The notes under the pieces were generated by a model. It saw nothing but the letters and a program-made list of their open reading frames with translations. It was not told the origin of the DNA and ran no database searches. Position numbers and translations under genes: made by a program. A stretch of DNA of 12,347 nt. Source: CAYMJK01 sp043101635 (GTDB lineage Bacteria > Planctomycetota > Phycisphaerae > Phycisphaerales > UBA1924). The first letter of the stretch is position 1. Every line of letters starts with the position of its first letter. Positions 1-5,490 of this stretch are shown here, piece by piece. The stretch spans positions 1-12,347 of the forward strand of contig JBICIE010000261.1 in the NCBI GenBank assembly GCA_043101635.1. Reading direction: 5' to 3'.

Positions 1-148
1 CGGCGACGGCGAACTCACCTTCTTCGACTTCCTCGCCTTCGGCAACCTCTTCGCCGCGGGTGACCTCCGCGCCGACTTCGACGGCTCCGGCGAACTCGAC
101 CTCTTCGACTTCCTCGCCTTCCAGACCGCCTTCGCGGCAGGATGCTGA
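1..148 (+). CDS. C-terminal fragment of a secreted protein with a GC-type dockerin anchor
   Basis: This is the 3' end of a gene that begins outside the window. The frame starts at base 2 and stops with TGA at 146-148, leaving 48 residues. They form two EF-hand-like repeats: GDGELTFFDFLAF, then DFDGSGELDLFDFLAF, and the chain ends FAAGC. The 18-base stretch encoding FDFLAF recurs exactly at 23-40 and 104-121, 81 bases apart, so the two repeats are a recent or strongly constrained duplication. Asp/Gly/Ser/Glu spacing in each loop suits calcium binding. The terminal Gly-Cys and FDFLAFQ signature match the GC-type dockerin domain of Phycisphaerales extracellular proteins, thought to act as a C-terminal anchoring or sorting tag. 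The function of the rest of the protein cannot be seen. The domain call is firm; its role is family knowledge. Confidence 0.85.
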   Translation, partial: GDGELTFFDFLAFGNLFAAGDLRADFDGSGELDLFDFLAFQTAFAAGC

Positions 149-243
149 AAGAGCCCCGAGCGCAAGGGCGGGTGGCCTGCCTGCGCGCCGGGCGCAGCGG
201 TTTCGGGGCAAAAGGGCCCCTGAGCTCGCGCTCAGGGCTCTTT
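148..243 (+). repeat. Nested inverted repeat after the dockerin gene, terminator or REP/BIME-like
   Basis: Two alternative foldings are visible. A long-range stem pairs 148-163 with 228-243 (AAAGAGCCCCGAGCGC against GCGCTCAGGGCTCTTT, 15 of 16 pairs). A local hairpin pairs CCCTGAGC (218-225) with GCTCAGGG (230-237) around a TCGC loop, followed by CTCTTT. Bases 151-166 are identical over 16 nt to the hairpin at 12270-12285. The right half is a diverged inverted copy whose loop reads GCGA on the minus strand. The position just after a stop codon and the short T run suggest a transcription terminator for the dockerin gene. The paired copies also resemble a REP/BIME unit. Confidence 0.6.
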
Positions 244-285
244 CCGGCGCATTCGCGGCCGGGCGCCCTCCGCCGGGCGCGCCGC

Positions 286-291
286 TATACT
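286..291 (+). promoter_or_regulatory. Possible -10 element upstream of ricT
   Basis: TATACT stands out in an otherwise GC-rich gap. Used as a -10 element it would start transcription near 298 and give a leader of about 118 nt before the ricT ATG at 416. The bases 17 nt upstream do not resemble TTGACA, so the call rests on the -10 alone. The rest of the 149-415 gap holds the inverted repeat described separately and no convincing gene. Confidence 0.35.
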
Positions 292-415
292 CGACCCTTG
301 TGCGCAGTTGGAGCGGGCGCGTGCGCCGGGGGCGCGCTCGACGGACAACCCTTCCCGGCGACAACCACACGCCACGCCGGCGCCCCGGGCGCCGCGAACG
401 CTCTGCGCACAGCCC

Positions 416-1789
416 ATGCCCATCCACCCCCTCCCGCAGTTCGAGGCCGACCTCGCCGAACTCGAGGCCGAGGACCGCAAGGTCTACGACGCCCTCAAGA
501 TCCCCACCACCATCGTCGTGCGCTTCGGCGCCATGAAGATGATCGGGGAGTTCCCCTGGACCGGCGACGCCAAGCCCGGCTGCGGCAGCAAGATCGTCAT
601 CCGCTCCTTCCGCGGCCTCGAGGTCGGCGAGATGCTCACCAGCACCTGCCCCAACAGCGGCTGCTCCAAGAGCGTCACCCGCAAGGAGATGCTCGACTAC
701 ATCGAGAACTCCGGCGGCCGCCAGTACCCCTTCCACACCGGCGGCCGGGCCCTGCGCATCGCCACGCCGGAGGACATGCGGGCCCAGGAACAACTGGAGC
801 AGTCGCGCCACGGCCTGAAGATGGAGGCCCGCCGCATCTGCGAAGAGCTGCGCCTCGACATCAAGCTCGTCGACGCCGAGGGCATCCTCGGCGGCGAGAC
901 CATCACCTACTACTACCTGTCCGAGCAGAAGGCCGACCTCGGCGAGTTGCGGGCCCGCCTCGAAAAGCTCGCCCAGACCCGCGTCGATCTCAAGCAGGTC
1001 GGCGCCCGCGATGAGGCCCGCCTGACCGCCGATTATGAGCGCTGCGGCCAGTACTGCTGCTGCAAGAACTTCCTGAAGGTGCTCAAGCCCGTCAGCATGA
1101 AGAGCGCCAAGGTGCAGAAGGCCACGCTCGACCCGCTGAAGATCAGCGGCCGCTGCGGCCGGCTCATGTGCTGCCTGCGGTATGAAGACGAGACCTACGC
1201 CGACCTCAAGGCCCGCCTGCCGCGCCGGCGCACGCAGGTCGGCACGCCCGAGGGCGACGGCATCGTCATCGACACCCAGATCCTCACCCAGCTCACGCTG
1301 GTGCGCCTGGACGCCGACGGGCGGGATGTCGCCGTGCCCGTCGAAGAGCTGACCGAGCCGGGCCTGACGCCGCCACCGGCGCCCAAACCGGAGGGCGCCG
1401 AGCGCGCCGAGGGCCGGCGTCGCAGGCGCGACCGCACGGATCGGCCCGAGCGTCCGGCCGAGGCGCCCGGCGCCGCCGACCAGCAGGCCGAGCCCGGCGA
1501 GCAGCCGCGCAAGCGCCGGCGCCGGCGCAGGCGACGCTCCGGCGGTCCCGACGCGGCCCAGGGCCCGCAGTCCGGCGGCGGAGGCGGCGCAGGCGACGCA
1601 GGCGCTCCCGACCGCCCGCGCGACGAGCGCGGCGGCGCCCCCGAGCAACCCTCGGAGGGCGCAGCCGGCCCCCGCAAGAAGCGCCGGCGCCGGCGCCGCC
1701 GGCGCGGCAGCGGCGGGAGCGGTGAGGGTGGGGGAGGTGAAGGTGGCGGAGCCGGGTCGGGACCGACGCCTCCCGGCGGTCAGGACTGA
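416..1789 (+). CDS. ricT: RicT/PSP1-family protein with poly-arginine tail
   Basis: 457 residues from ATG 416. The PSP1 core covers about residues 28-260. It holds CPNSGC (78-83), the cysteine group CGQYCCC (210-216) and the hallmark GRCGRLMCCL (245-254), preceded by the typical PVSMKSAK segment. RicT (YaaT) of Bacillus subtilis is an Fe-S-containing cytoplasmic partner of RicA and RicF and affects RNase Y-dependent mRNA processing. Only the RicT part is known to be widespread, and no ricA or ricF lies here. After about residue 335 the protein becomes low-complexity, with three arginine runs: five Arg (1415-1429), Arg-Lys plus eight Arg (1508-1537) and Arg-Lys-Lys plus eight Arg (1673-1705), between Gly/Ala/Pro-rich linkers. 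Such tails commonly bind RNA; that role is inferred. A TTG at 308 in the same frame would add 36 residues of non-conserved sequence, so 416 is preferred, though no clear ribosome binding site precedes it. The gene ends inside the 3' end of the convergent membrane-protein gene. Confidence 0.88.
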   Translation: MPIHPLPQFEADLAELEAEDRKVYDALKIPTTIVVRFGAMKMIGEFPWTGDAKPGCGSKIVIRSFRGLEVGEMLTSTCPNSGCSKSVTRKEMLDYIENSGGRQYPFHTGGRALRIATPEDMRAQEQLEQSRHGLKMEARRICEELRLDIKLVDAEGILGGETITYYYLSEQKADLGELRARLEKLAQTRVDLKQVGARDEARLTADYERCGQYCCCKNFLKVLKPVSMKSAKVQKATLDPLKISGRCGRLMCCLRYEDETYADLKARLPRRRTQVGTPEGDGIVIDTQILTQLTLVRLDADGRDVAVPVEELTEPGLTPPPAPKPEGAERAEGRRRRRDRTDRPERPAEAPGAADQQAEPGEQPRKRRRRRRRRSGGPDAAQGPQSGGGGGAGDAGAPDRPRDERGGAPEQPSEGAAGPRKKRRRRRRRRGSGGSGEGGGGEGGGAGSGPTPPGGQD

Positions 1790-2577
1790 TCGCCCGTCTC
1801 AGGGCGCAACGCCGGCTGCGCGGTCACCTTCTCCAGGGCCCGCTTGGCCAGCATCCCGATCACCACGACGACCGCGAGCGTCAGGACCACGCTGATGGCG
1901 AGGTGAACCCAGCGCGGCCCCGCGGCGTCCTGCAGCGCAGCCTTGTCAAGCTCCCCCTGGATGTTCGCCGCGATCACCACCGCCGCGACGGTGCGCGGGG
2001 CCAGGCCGATCGCCGTCCCGACGATCACGCCCCACAGCGGCGCCCCGGTCGCCGCCAGCGCCAGGTTCGTCACCGCAAACGGCGAGTTGGGCGGAAGCCG
2101 CAGCAGCGTGATGACGCCCAGCGTCCGCATCGGCCCCTTGCCGATCAGCGCGTCGCGCACCGCGATGGCCCGGGCGTCCTCCTGGATCAGCCGCTCGGCC
2201 CGGTCGCGGCTGACCACCCGGGCCACCAGGAAGCCGATCGTCGCCCCCGCCGTCACCGCCGCCAGCGCCACCGGCGCCCCCAGCGCGAGGCCGAAGGCCC
2301 ACCCGCCGAGGATCGCCTGCGCGTACGTGGGAAGCAGCCCGAGCCCGCACGTCACCGCGAAGACGGCGCCGTAGATCCACGGCCCCGCCTCCTGATGCGA
2401 GTGCAGCCACGAACTCACCGGCCCGAGATTCGCCAGCAGCGCAAAGCCCAGGGCCGCCGGCAGGATCGCCCACGCCGCCGCCAGCGCGCTGGCCGGGCCG
2501 AGTCGCCGGATGATCGCCATTGCGCCATGCTGCGCCGCCGGGCCCGCCGCGGCGGGCTCTGTCGGGGTGTCTGTCAT
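1780..2577 (-). CDS. TVP38/TMEM64 (VTT-domain) integral membrane protein
   Basis: 265 residues from ATG at 2577. The chain is mostly hydrophobic: spans near residues 29-51, 67-84, 86-120, 175-203 and 224-244. The VTT core shows in GGWAFGLALG (91-100), followed by a Gly-rich segment running into VAR (118-120). It continues with LLRLPPNSPFAVTNLALAATG (158-178) and GLAPRT (191-196), which stand where the family has R-L-x-P...N-Y-x-L-G and L-P-G-T. The bacterial family (YdjX/YdjZ, DedA relatives) lies in the inner membrane and is thought to be involved in lipid transport or scrambling; the substrate here is unknown. No Shine-Dalgarno sequence precedes the start. A longer reading to 2697 adds 40 residues without family character. 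The gene is convergent with ricT (10-base overlap) and divergent from the RNase Z gene. Confidence 0.85.
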   Translation of the reverse strand: MTDTPTEPAAAGPAAQHGAMAIIRRLGPASALAAAWAILPAALGFALLANLGPVSSWLHSHQEAGPWIYGAVFAVTCGLGLLPTYAQAILGGWAFGLALGAPVALAAVTAGATIGFLVARVVSRDRAERLIQEDARAIAVRDALIGKGPMRTLGVITLLRLPPNSPFAVTNLALAATGAPLWGVIVGTAIGLAPRTVAAVVIAANIQGELDKAALQDAAGPRWVHLAISVVLTLAVVVVIGMLAKRALEKVTAQPALRPETGDQS

Positions 2578-2596
2578 GGCACGAGGGTATCGGCAG

Positions 2597-2624
2597 TTGA
2601 CCGGCTGGACCGCCCCGCTAGGCT
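2597..2624 (+). promoter_or_regulatory. Sigma-70-type promoter for the RNase Z gene
   Basis: TTGACC (2597-2602), 16-base spacer, TAGGCT (2619-2624). Transcription would start near 2632, giving a leader of about 95 nt. The leader contains a small GGGC-GAAA-GCCC tetraloop hairpin (2676-2687) and a GGCGCC-rich segment before the ribosome binding site. It is the best promoter match in the 149-base divergent gap; I found no comparable one for the leftward gene. Confidence 0.5.
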
Positions 2625-2726
2625 CTCGCAGGCGACCGGCGCGGCTGGTCGCTGTTTCATAGCCGTGTCCGGGACGGGCGAAAGCCCCTCGCCGCACATT
2701 GGGCGCCAGGCGCCGCAGGAACGCTC

Positions 2727-3638
2727 ATGCTCCCCAAGCCCCCGCCTCGCGAGCCGTCACTCGGGTTCGTGTATGTGCCTCCCTTCCGCGTCCAGGGGCT
2801 CAGCATCGCCGGTGAGGCCACCTGCGTGCAGTCGCCGGAACTGGACCTCTGCTTCGACATGGGCGCCTGCCCGCGCGCCGTGCTGCCCAGCCGCTATGTC
2901 GCCATCAGCCACGGGCACATGGACCATATCGGGGCGCTGGCGTACTACTGCTCGCAGCGCCGCTTCCAGGGCATGGGCGACGGCGCCATCGTCTGCGACA
3001 TCCGCATCGCCGCCGACATCCAGCGCATGATGGAGGGCTTCGTCGACCTGGAGCGCCAGCGCACCCCCTACCAACTTATTGCGCTGGAGGCCGAGCAGAC
3101 CCACGAGATCAAGAACAACATCCACCTGCGCGGCTTCCACACCGAGCACACCGCGCCCTCCATGGGCTTCAGCGTGGTGGAGAAGCGCAGCAAGCTGCGC
3201 GACGAGTACGTCGGACTGCCGCAGGAGAAGCTGCGCCAGCTCAAGGAGCGCGGCGTCGAGATCACCCGCATCCTCGAGATCCCCCTGATGGCCTACCTCG
3301 GCGACACCAGCCCCGGCGGACACCTCCTCCGCGACGATGTCCGCAAGGCGCAGATCGTCATCTGCGAGTGCACCTTCTTCGAGCCCGAGCACAAGGGCCG
3401 GGCCAAAATCGGCAAGCACATGCACGCCGACGACATCGTCGAGTGGCTCGGGGTGCTCGAGTGTGAAGCCCTGGTCATCACGCACATCTCGCGCCGCACC
3501 CACCTCGGCTTTGCGCGCGACCAGCTTCGCAAGTCGCTCGGCGATCAGCAGATGCGGAAGGTCCGCTTCCTCATGGACCATCGCACCAACCGGCAGGACT
3601 ACGAGACGCTCGCCGCGTCCCTCGGCGCGGAACAATAA
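2727..3638 (+). CDS. Short-form ribonuclease Z-like MBL-fold tRNA 3' endonuclease
   Basis: 303 residues, ATG at 2727 with AGGA (2717-2720) six bases upstream. Metallo-beta-lactamase ligands are in order: SHGHMDH (61-67, the HxHxDH motif), H141 in TEHTAPSMG, D193 in LGDTSP, HMH at 231-233 and H253 in THISRRTH. Overall it resembles the short plant tRNase Z (Arabidopsis TRZ1 type) more than E. coli RNase BN or B. subtilis RNase Z. Similar stretches are LDLCFDMGACPR, SHGHMDHIGAL, KLRDEYVGL and LKERGVEIT. I see no long Gly/Pro-rich flexible arm. The expected role is cytoplasmic endonucleolytic removal of tRNA 3' trailers, using zinc. The plant resemblance is from memory of the family, not an alignment. 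The gene has its own promoter, and dnaA starts 170 bases downstream. Confidence 0.82.
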   Translation: MLPKPPPREPSLGFVYVPPFRVQGLSIAGEATCVQSPELDLCFDMGACPRAVLPSRYVAISHGHMDHIGALAYYCSQRRFQGMGDGAIVCDIRIAADIQRMMEGFVDLERQRTPYQLIALEAEQTHEIKNNIHLRGFHTEHTAPSMGFSVVEKRSKLRDEYVGLPQEKLRQLKERGVEITRILEIPLMAYLGDTSPGGHLLRDDVRKAQIVICECTFFEPEHKGRAKIGKHMHADDIVEWLGVLECEALVITHISRRTHLGFARDQLRKSLGDQQMRKVRFLMDHRTNRQDYETLAASLGAEQ

Positions 3639-3678
3639 AAACCTCGCTGTCAAGCCCCGACGTTGGCATTCTGTTCTG

Positions 3679-3707
3679 TTGACTTCCTGTGGAGAAGCGT
3701 TTACCTT
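3679..3707 (+). promoter_or_regulatory. dnaA promoter with an embedded DnaA box
   Basis: TTGACT (3679-3684), 17-base spacer, TACCTT (3702-3707). Inside the spacer, TGTGGAGAA (3688-3696) is the reverse complement of TTCTCCACA, one base from the TTTTCCACA boxes found downstream of dnaA. DnaA bound there would cover the RNA polymerase site, which suggests negative autoregulation as known for dnaA in other bacteria. The predicted start is near 3714, about 95 nt before the ATG. Confidence 0.6.
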
Positions 3708-3733
3708 CTGCCCCGGCGCGATGTTGGCCGGGA

Positions 3734-3780
3734 GGCGCCGTGGGGGCGCCAGTTCGAAAGACGCTTTGTTTTCCGCGTCT
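3734..3780 (+). promoter_or_regulatory. Two hairpins in the dnaA 5' leader
   Basis: GGCGCC (3734-3739) pairs with GGCGCC (3745-3750) around GTGGG, 5 nt. AGACGC (3759-3764) pairs perfectly with GCGTCT (3775-3780) around a 10-nt T-rich loop. Both lie between the predicted transcription start and the GAGG (3798-3801) ribosome binding site. A regulatory role is only possible, not shown; no known riboswitch pattern was recognised. Confidence 0.35.
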
Positions 3781-3808
3781 GTGTGCCGCAAAATCCTGAG
3801 GATGATCC

Positions 3809-5137
3809 ATGCCTGATCCAGACGGACAGATCTGGAGTAGTGTCCTTGCGCACCTGCGCGATCGCACGCCGGCCATCTGCCGGCACTGGTTCGAGCAGCT
3901 CGAGCCGCTCGGACTCGACGGCGGCCAGCTCAGCGTCCGGGCCCCTTCGCGCATCTACCGCGACTACCTCCAGCGCGAATGCCAGATCGCTTTCACTGAT
4001 GCGCTCCAGCACGTCTCCGGAAGGCTCCTCGGCATCCGCTTCCTCGGCCCCGACGACGGCGCCGCAGCGCCTGCGCCGGTCCGGCACGAGGCCCAGCGCC
4101 ACGCCGCCTCCGATGACGGCAATCTCGTCATCAGCCCCGACTACGGCTTCGACAGCTTCGTCGTCGGCCCCGGCAACCAGCTCGCCCACGCCGCCGCCAC
4201 CGCCGTCGCCGCCAATCCCGGGCGCTCGTACAACCCGCTTTTCATCCATGGCGGCGTCGGCCTCGGCAAGACGCACCTGCTCCAGGCCATCTGCCTCAAG
4301 CTCCTGGAGCGCGACCCCGACATGCGCCTCGCCTACATCCCCTGCGAGCGCTTCCTCACCCGCTTCATGGAGGCCGTCCAGGCCGGCGCCATGGCCGACT
4401 TCCGCCACCAGTTCCGCGACGTCGACACCCTCGTCATCGACGACATCCACTTCCTCGCCAAGCGCGACCGCACCCAGGAGGAGTTCTTCCACACCTTCAA
4501 CAGCCTCTACCAGTCCTCCAAGCAACTCGTGCTCAGCTCCGACGCCGCCCCCGGCGACATCCAGGACCTCGAAGACCGCCTCGTCAGCCGCTTCAAATGG
4601 GGCCTCGTCGCCGAAATCGAGCCGCCGGACTACGAGACCCGCGTCGCCATCGTCAAGACCAAGGCCCGCATGCGCGGCATCGACATGCCCGACGACGTCG
4701 CCTGTCACGTCGCAGCCAAGGTCGACACCCATATCCGGGAACTGGAGGGCGCCGTCACCAAGCTCCAGATCCGCTCGGTCGTTGACAAACGCCCGATCGA
4801 CCTCGACATGGCCAAGGCCGCCATCGGCGAACTCGGCCAGCGCCGCGGCCAGGGCGTCACCGTCCAGATCATCATCGACCGCGTCACCGACTTCTACGGC
4901 GTCCGCATGGCCGACCTGCAGTCGAAAAAACGCAGCCGCTCCATCACCATCCCCCGCCAGATCTGCATGTACCTGGTCCGCCGCCACACCGACCACTCCT
5001 ACGAGGAGATCGGCGGCTACTTCGGCGGGCGCGACCACACCACCGTCATGCACGCGGTCAACACCATCGACCGCCGGCGGGCCAGCGACTCGACCTTCGA
5101 CGAGACCATCGAGTCCATCGAGCAGGGCTTCAACTGA
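3809..5137 (+). CDS. dnaA: Chromosomal replication initiator DnaA
   Basis: 442 residues, ATG at 3809 with GAGG seven bases upstream. Domain I (about 1-80) is the helicase- and partner-binding region, followed by a short variable domain II (about 81-105). The AAA+ domain shows Walker A GGVGLGKT (148-155), Walker B LVIDD (208-212), sensor 1 LSSD (242-245), RLVSRF (257-262, box VII arginine finger) and RELEGAV (310-316, sensor 2). Domain IV (about 350-442) carries the DnaA signature IGGYFGGRDHTTVMHA (401-416), the helix-turn-helix that reads DnaA boxes. In the ATP form the protein oligomerises on the origin, opens the duplex and recruits the replicative helicase. All key residues are present and the length is normal. 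Its promoter carries a DnaA-like box, and a box cluster follows 325 bases after its stop. dnaN is not adjacent on the right and the gene upstream is RNase Z, so the usual dnaA-dnaN order is broken. Confidence 0.98.
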   Translation: MPDPDGQIWSSVLAHLRDRTPAICRHWFEQLEPLGLDGGQLSVRAPSRIYRDYLQRECQIAFTDALQHVSGRLLGIRFLGPDDGAAAPAPVRHEAQRHAASDDGNLVISPDYGFDSFVVGPGNQLAHAAATAVAANPGRSYNPLFIHGGVGLGKTHLLQAICLKLLERDPDMRLAYIPCERFLTRFMEAVQAGAMADFRHQFRDVDTLVIDDIHFLAKRDRTQEEFFHTFNSLYQSSKQLVLSSDAAPGDIQDLEDRLVSRFKWGLVAEIEPPDYETRVAIVKTKARMRGIDMPDDVACHVAAKVDTHIRELEGAVTKLQIRSVVDKRPIDLDMAKAAIGELGQRRGQGVTVQIIIDRVTDFYGVRMADLQSKKRSRSITIPRQICMYLVRRHTDHSYEEIGGYFGGRDHTTVMHAVNTIDRRRASDSTFDETIESIEQGFN

Positions 5138-5145
5138 GCGCTCGC

Positions 5146-5188
5146 GGGCTCGCCCTGCCTGTCGGCGAGCCCGGGGCGCGGCTCCGGG
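5146..5188 (+). terminator. Tandem hairpins at the dnaA 3' end
   Basis: GGGCTCGCC (5146-5154) pairs perfectly with GGCGAGCCC (5164-5172), 9-nt loop, nine bases after the stop codon. A second stem, CCGGGGC (5171-5177) with GCTCCGG (5181-5187), has one G-T pair and competes for the last two bases. There is no T run, so intrinsic termination would be weak or need Rho; the hairpins could equally protect the mRNA end. GCCTGTCG occurs twice (5157-5164 and 5191-5198). Confidence 0.45.
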
Positions 5189-5416
5189 CAGCCTGTCGAA
5201 AGCGCTCGGGCCCGGCGGTCAGCCTTCCTGGCGCTTCGCCAAGCGCCCGCGCGCGACAGCGTCGCCCCGAGCGCCCCCGCCGCCAACCGGCGCGATTGCG
5301 ACAGGCCCTCGGCGCCCTGCCCCCGCGCCCAAGCCTCTTGCCCACAATCGCTTGCGGCCACCCGGCCCGCTCCATGCACAAGCCGACAGGGCTTATTCCT
5401 ACCCCTCCTGTATTCC

Positions 5417-5436
5417 TCTCTCTTCTAGAGGAGAGA
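5417..5436. repeat. 20-base near-palindrome centred on CTAG
   Basis: The left arm TCTCTCTTCT and right arm AGAGGAGAGA are complementary at 9 of 10 positions, with one G-T. It lies in the least GC-rich part of the putative origin, about 25 bases before the DnaA boxes. It may be a protein binding site or a weak bidirectional hairpin; no known factor was recognised. Confidence 0.45.
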
Positions 5437-5461
5437 CCCACCGGGCCCACCAGCCCGCCGC

Positions 5462-5490
5462 TTTTCCACATGTGGACGAACTGTGGAAAA
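5462..5490. promoter_or_regulatory. Cluster of three DnaA boxes
   Basis: TTTTCCACA (5462-5470, plus strand), TGTGGACGA (5471-5479, minus strand, 7 of 9) and TGTGGAAAA (5482-5490, an exact inverted TTTTCCACA). Box 1 and box 2 abut, forming the palindrome CCACATGTGG (5466-5475); box 3 follows after two bases. The last base touches the mutM stop codon (5491-5493). Such dense boxes beside dnaA are the strongest origin signal in the window. Confidence 0.7.

Larger units (their letters stand above)
5138..5490. other. Candidate chromosomal origin region (oriC) between dnaA and mutM
   Basis: 353 bases with no convincing gene. From left to right it contains the dnaA 3' hairpins, another perfect hairpin (GGCGCTT 5230-5236 with AAGCGCC 5241-5247, CGCC loop) and a weak box TTGCCCACA (5338-5346, 7 of 9 to TTTTCCACA). 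Next is a pyrimidine-rich, relatively AT-richer segment (about 5385-5440) that could unwind. At the end is the DnaA-box cluster 5462-5490. Position next to dnaA plus boxes is the usual basis for an oriC prediction. The box number is modest, so this may instead be a DnaA titration or regulatory site. Confidence 0.55.

Noticed and set aside
23..121. Exact 18-base repeat as a start of a CRISPR or other array
   Set aside because: It is in frame and encodes FDFLAF in both EF-hand repeats, so protein-level duplication explains it.
308..415. Upstream TTG extension of ricT by 36 residues
   Set aside because: The added residues are Arg/Pro/Ala-rich and unlike RicT N-termini; the ATG at 416 directly precedes family-like sequence.
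1500..1710. CGCCGG-rich tandem DNA repeat
   Set aside because: It encodes the arginine runs of RicT using mixed CGC, CGG, AGG and CGA codons, so it is coding low complexity rather than a separate repeat element.
3701..5053. 450-codon minus-strand open frame opposite dnaA
   Set aside because: Repetitive Asp/Val/Gly/Ala composition typical of antisense GC-rich frames; dnaA on the other strand is unambiguous.
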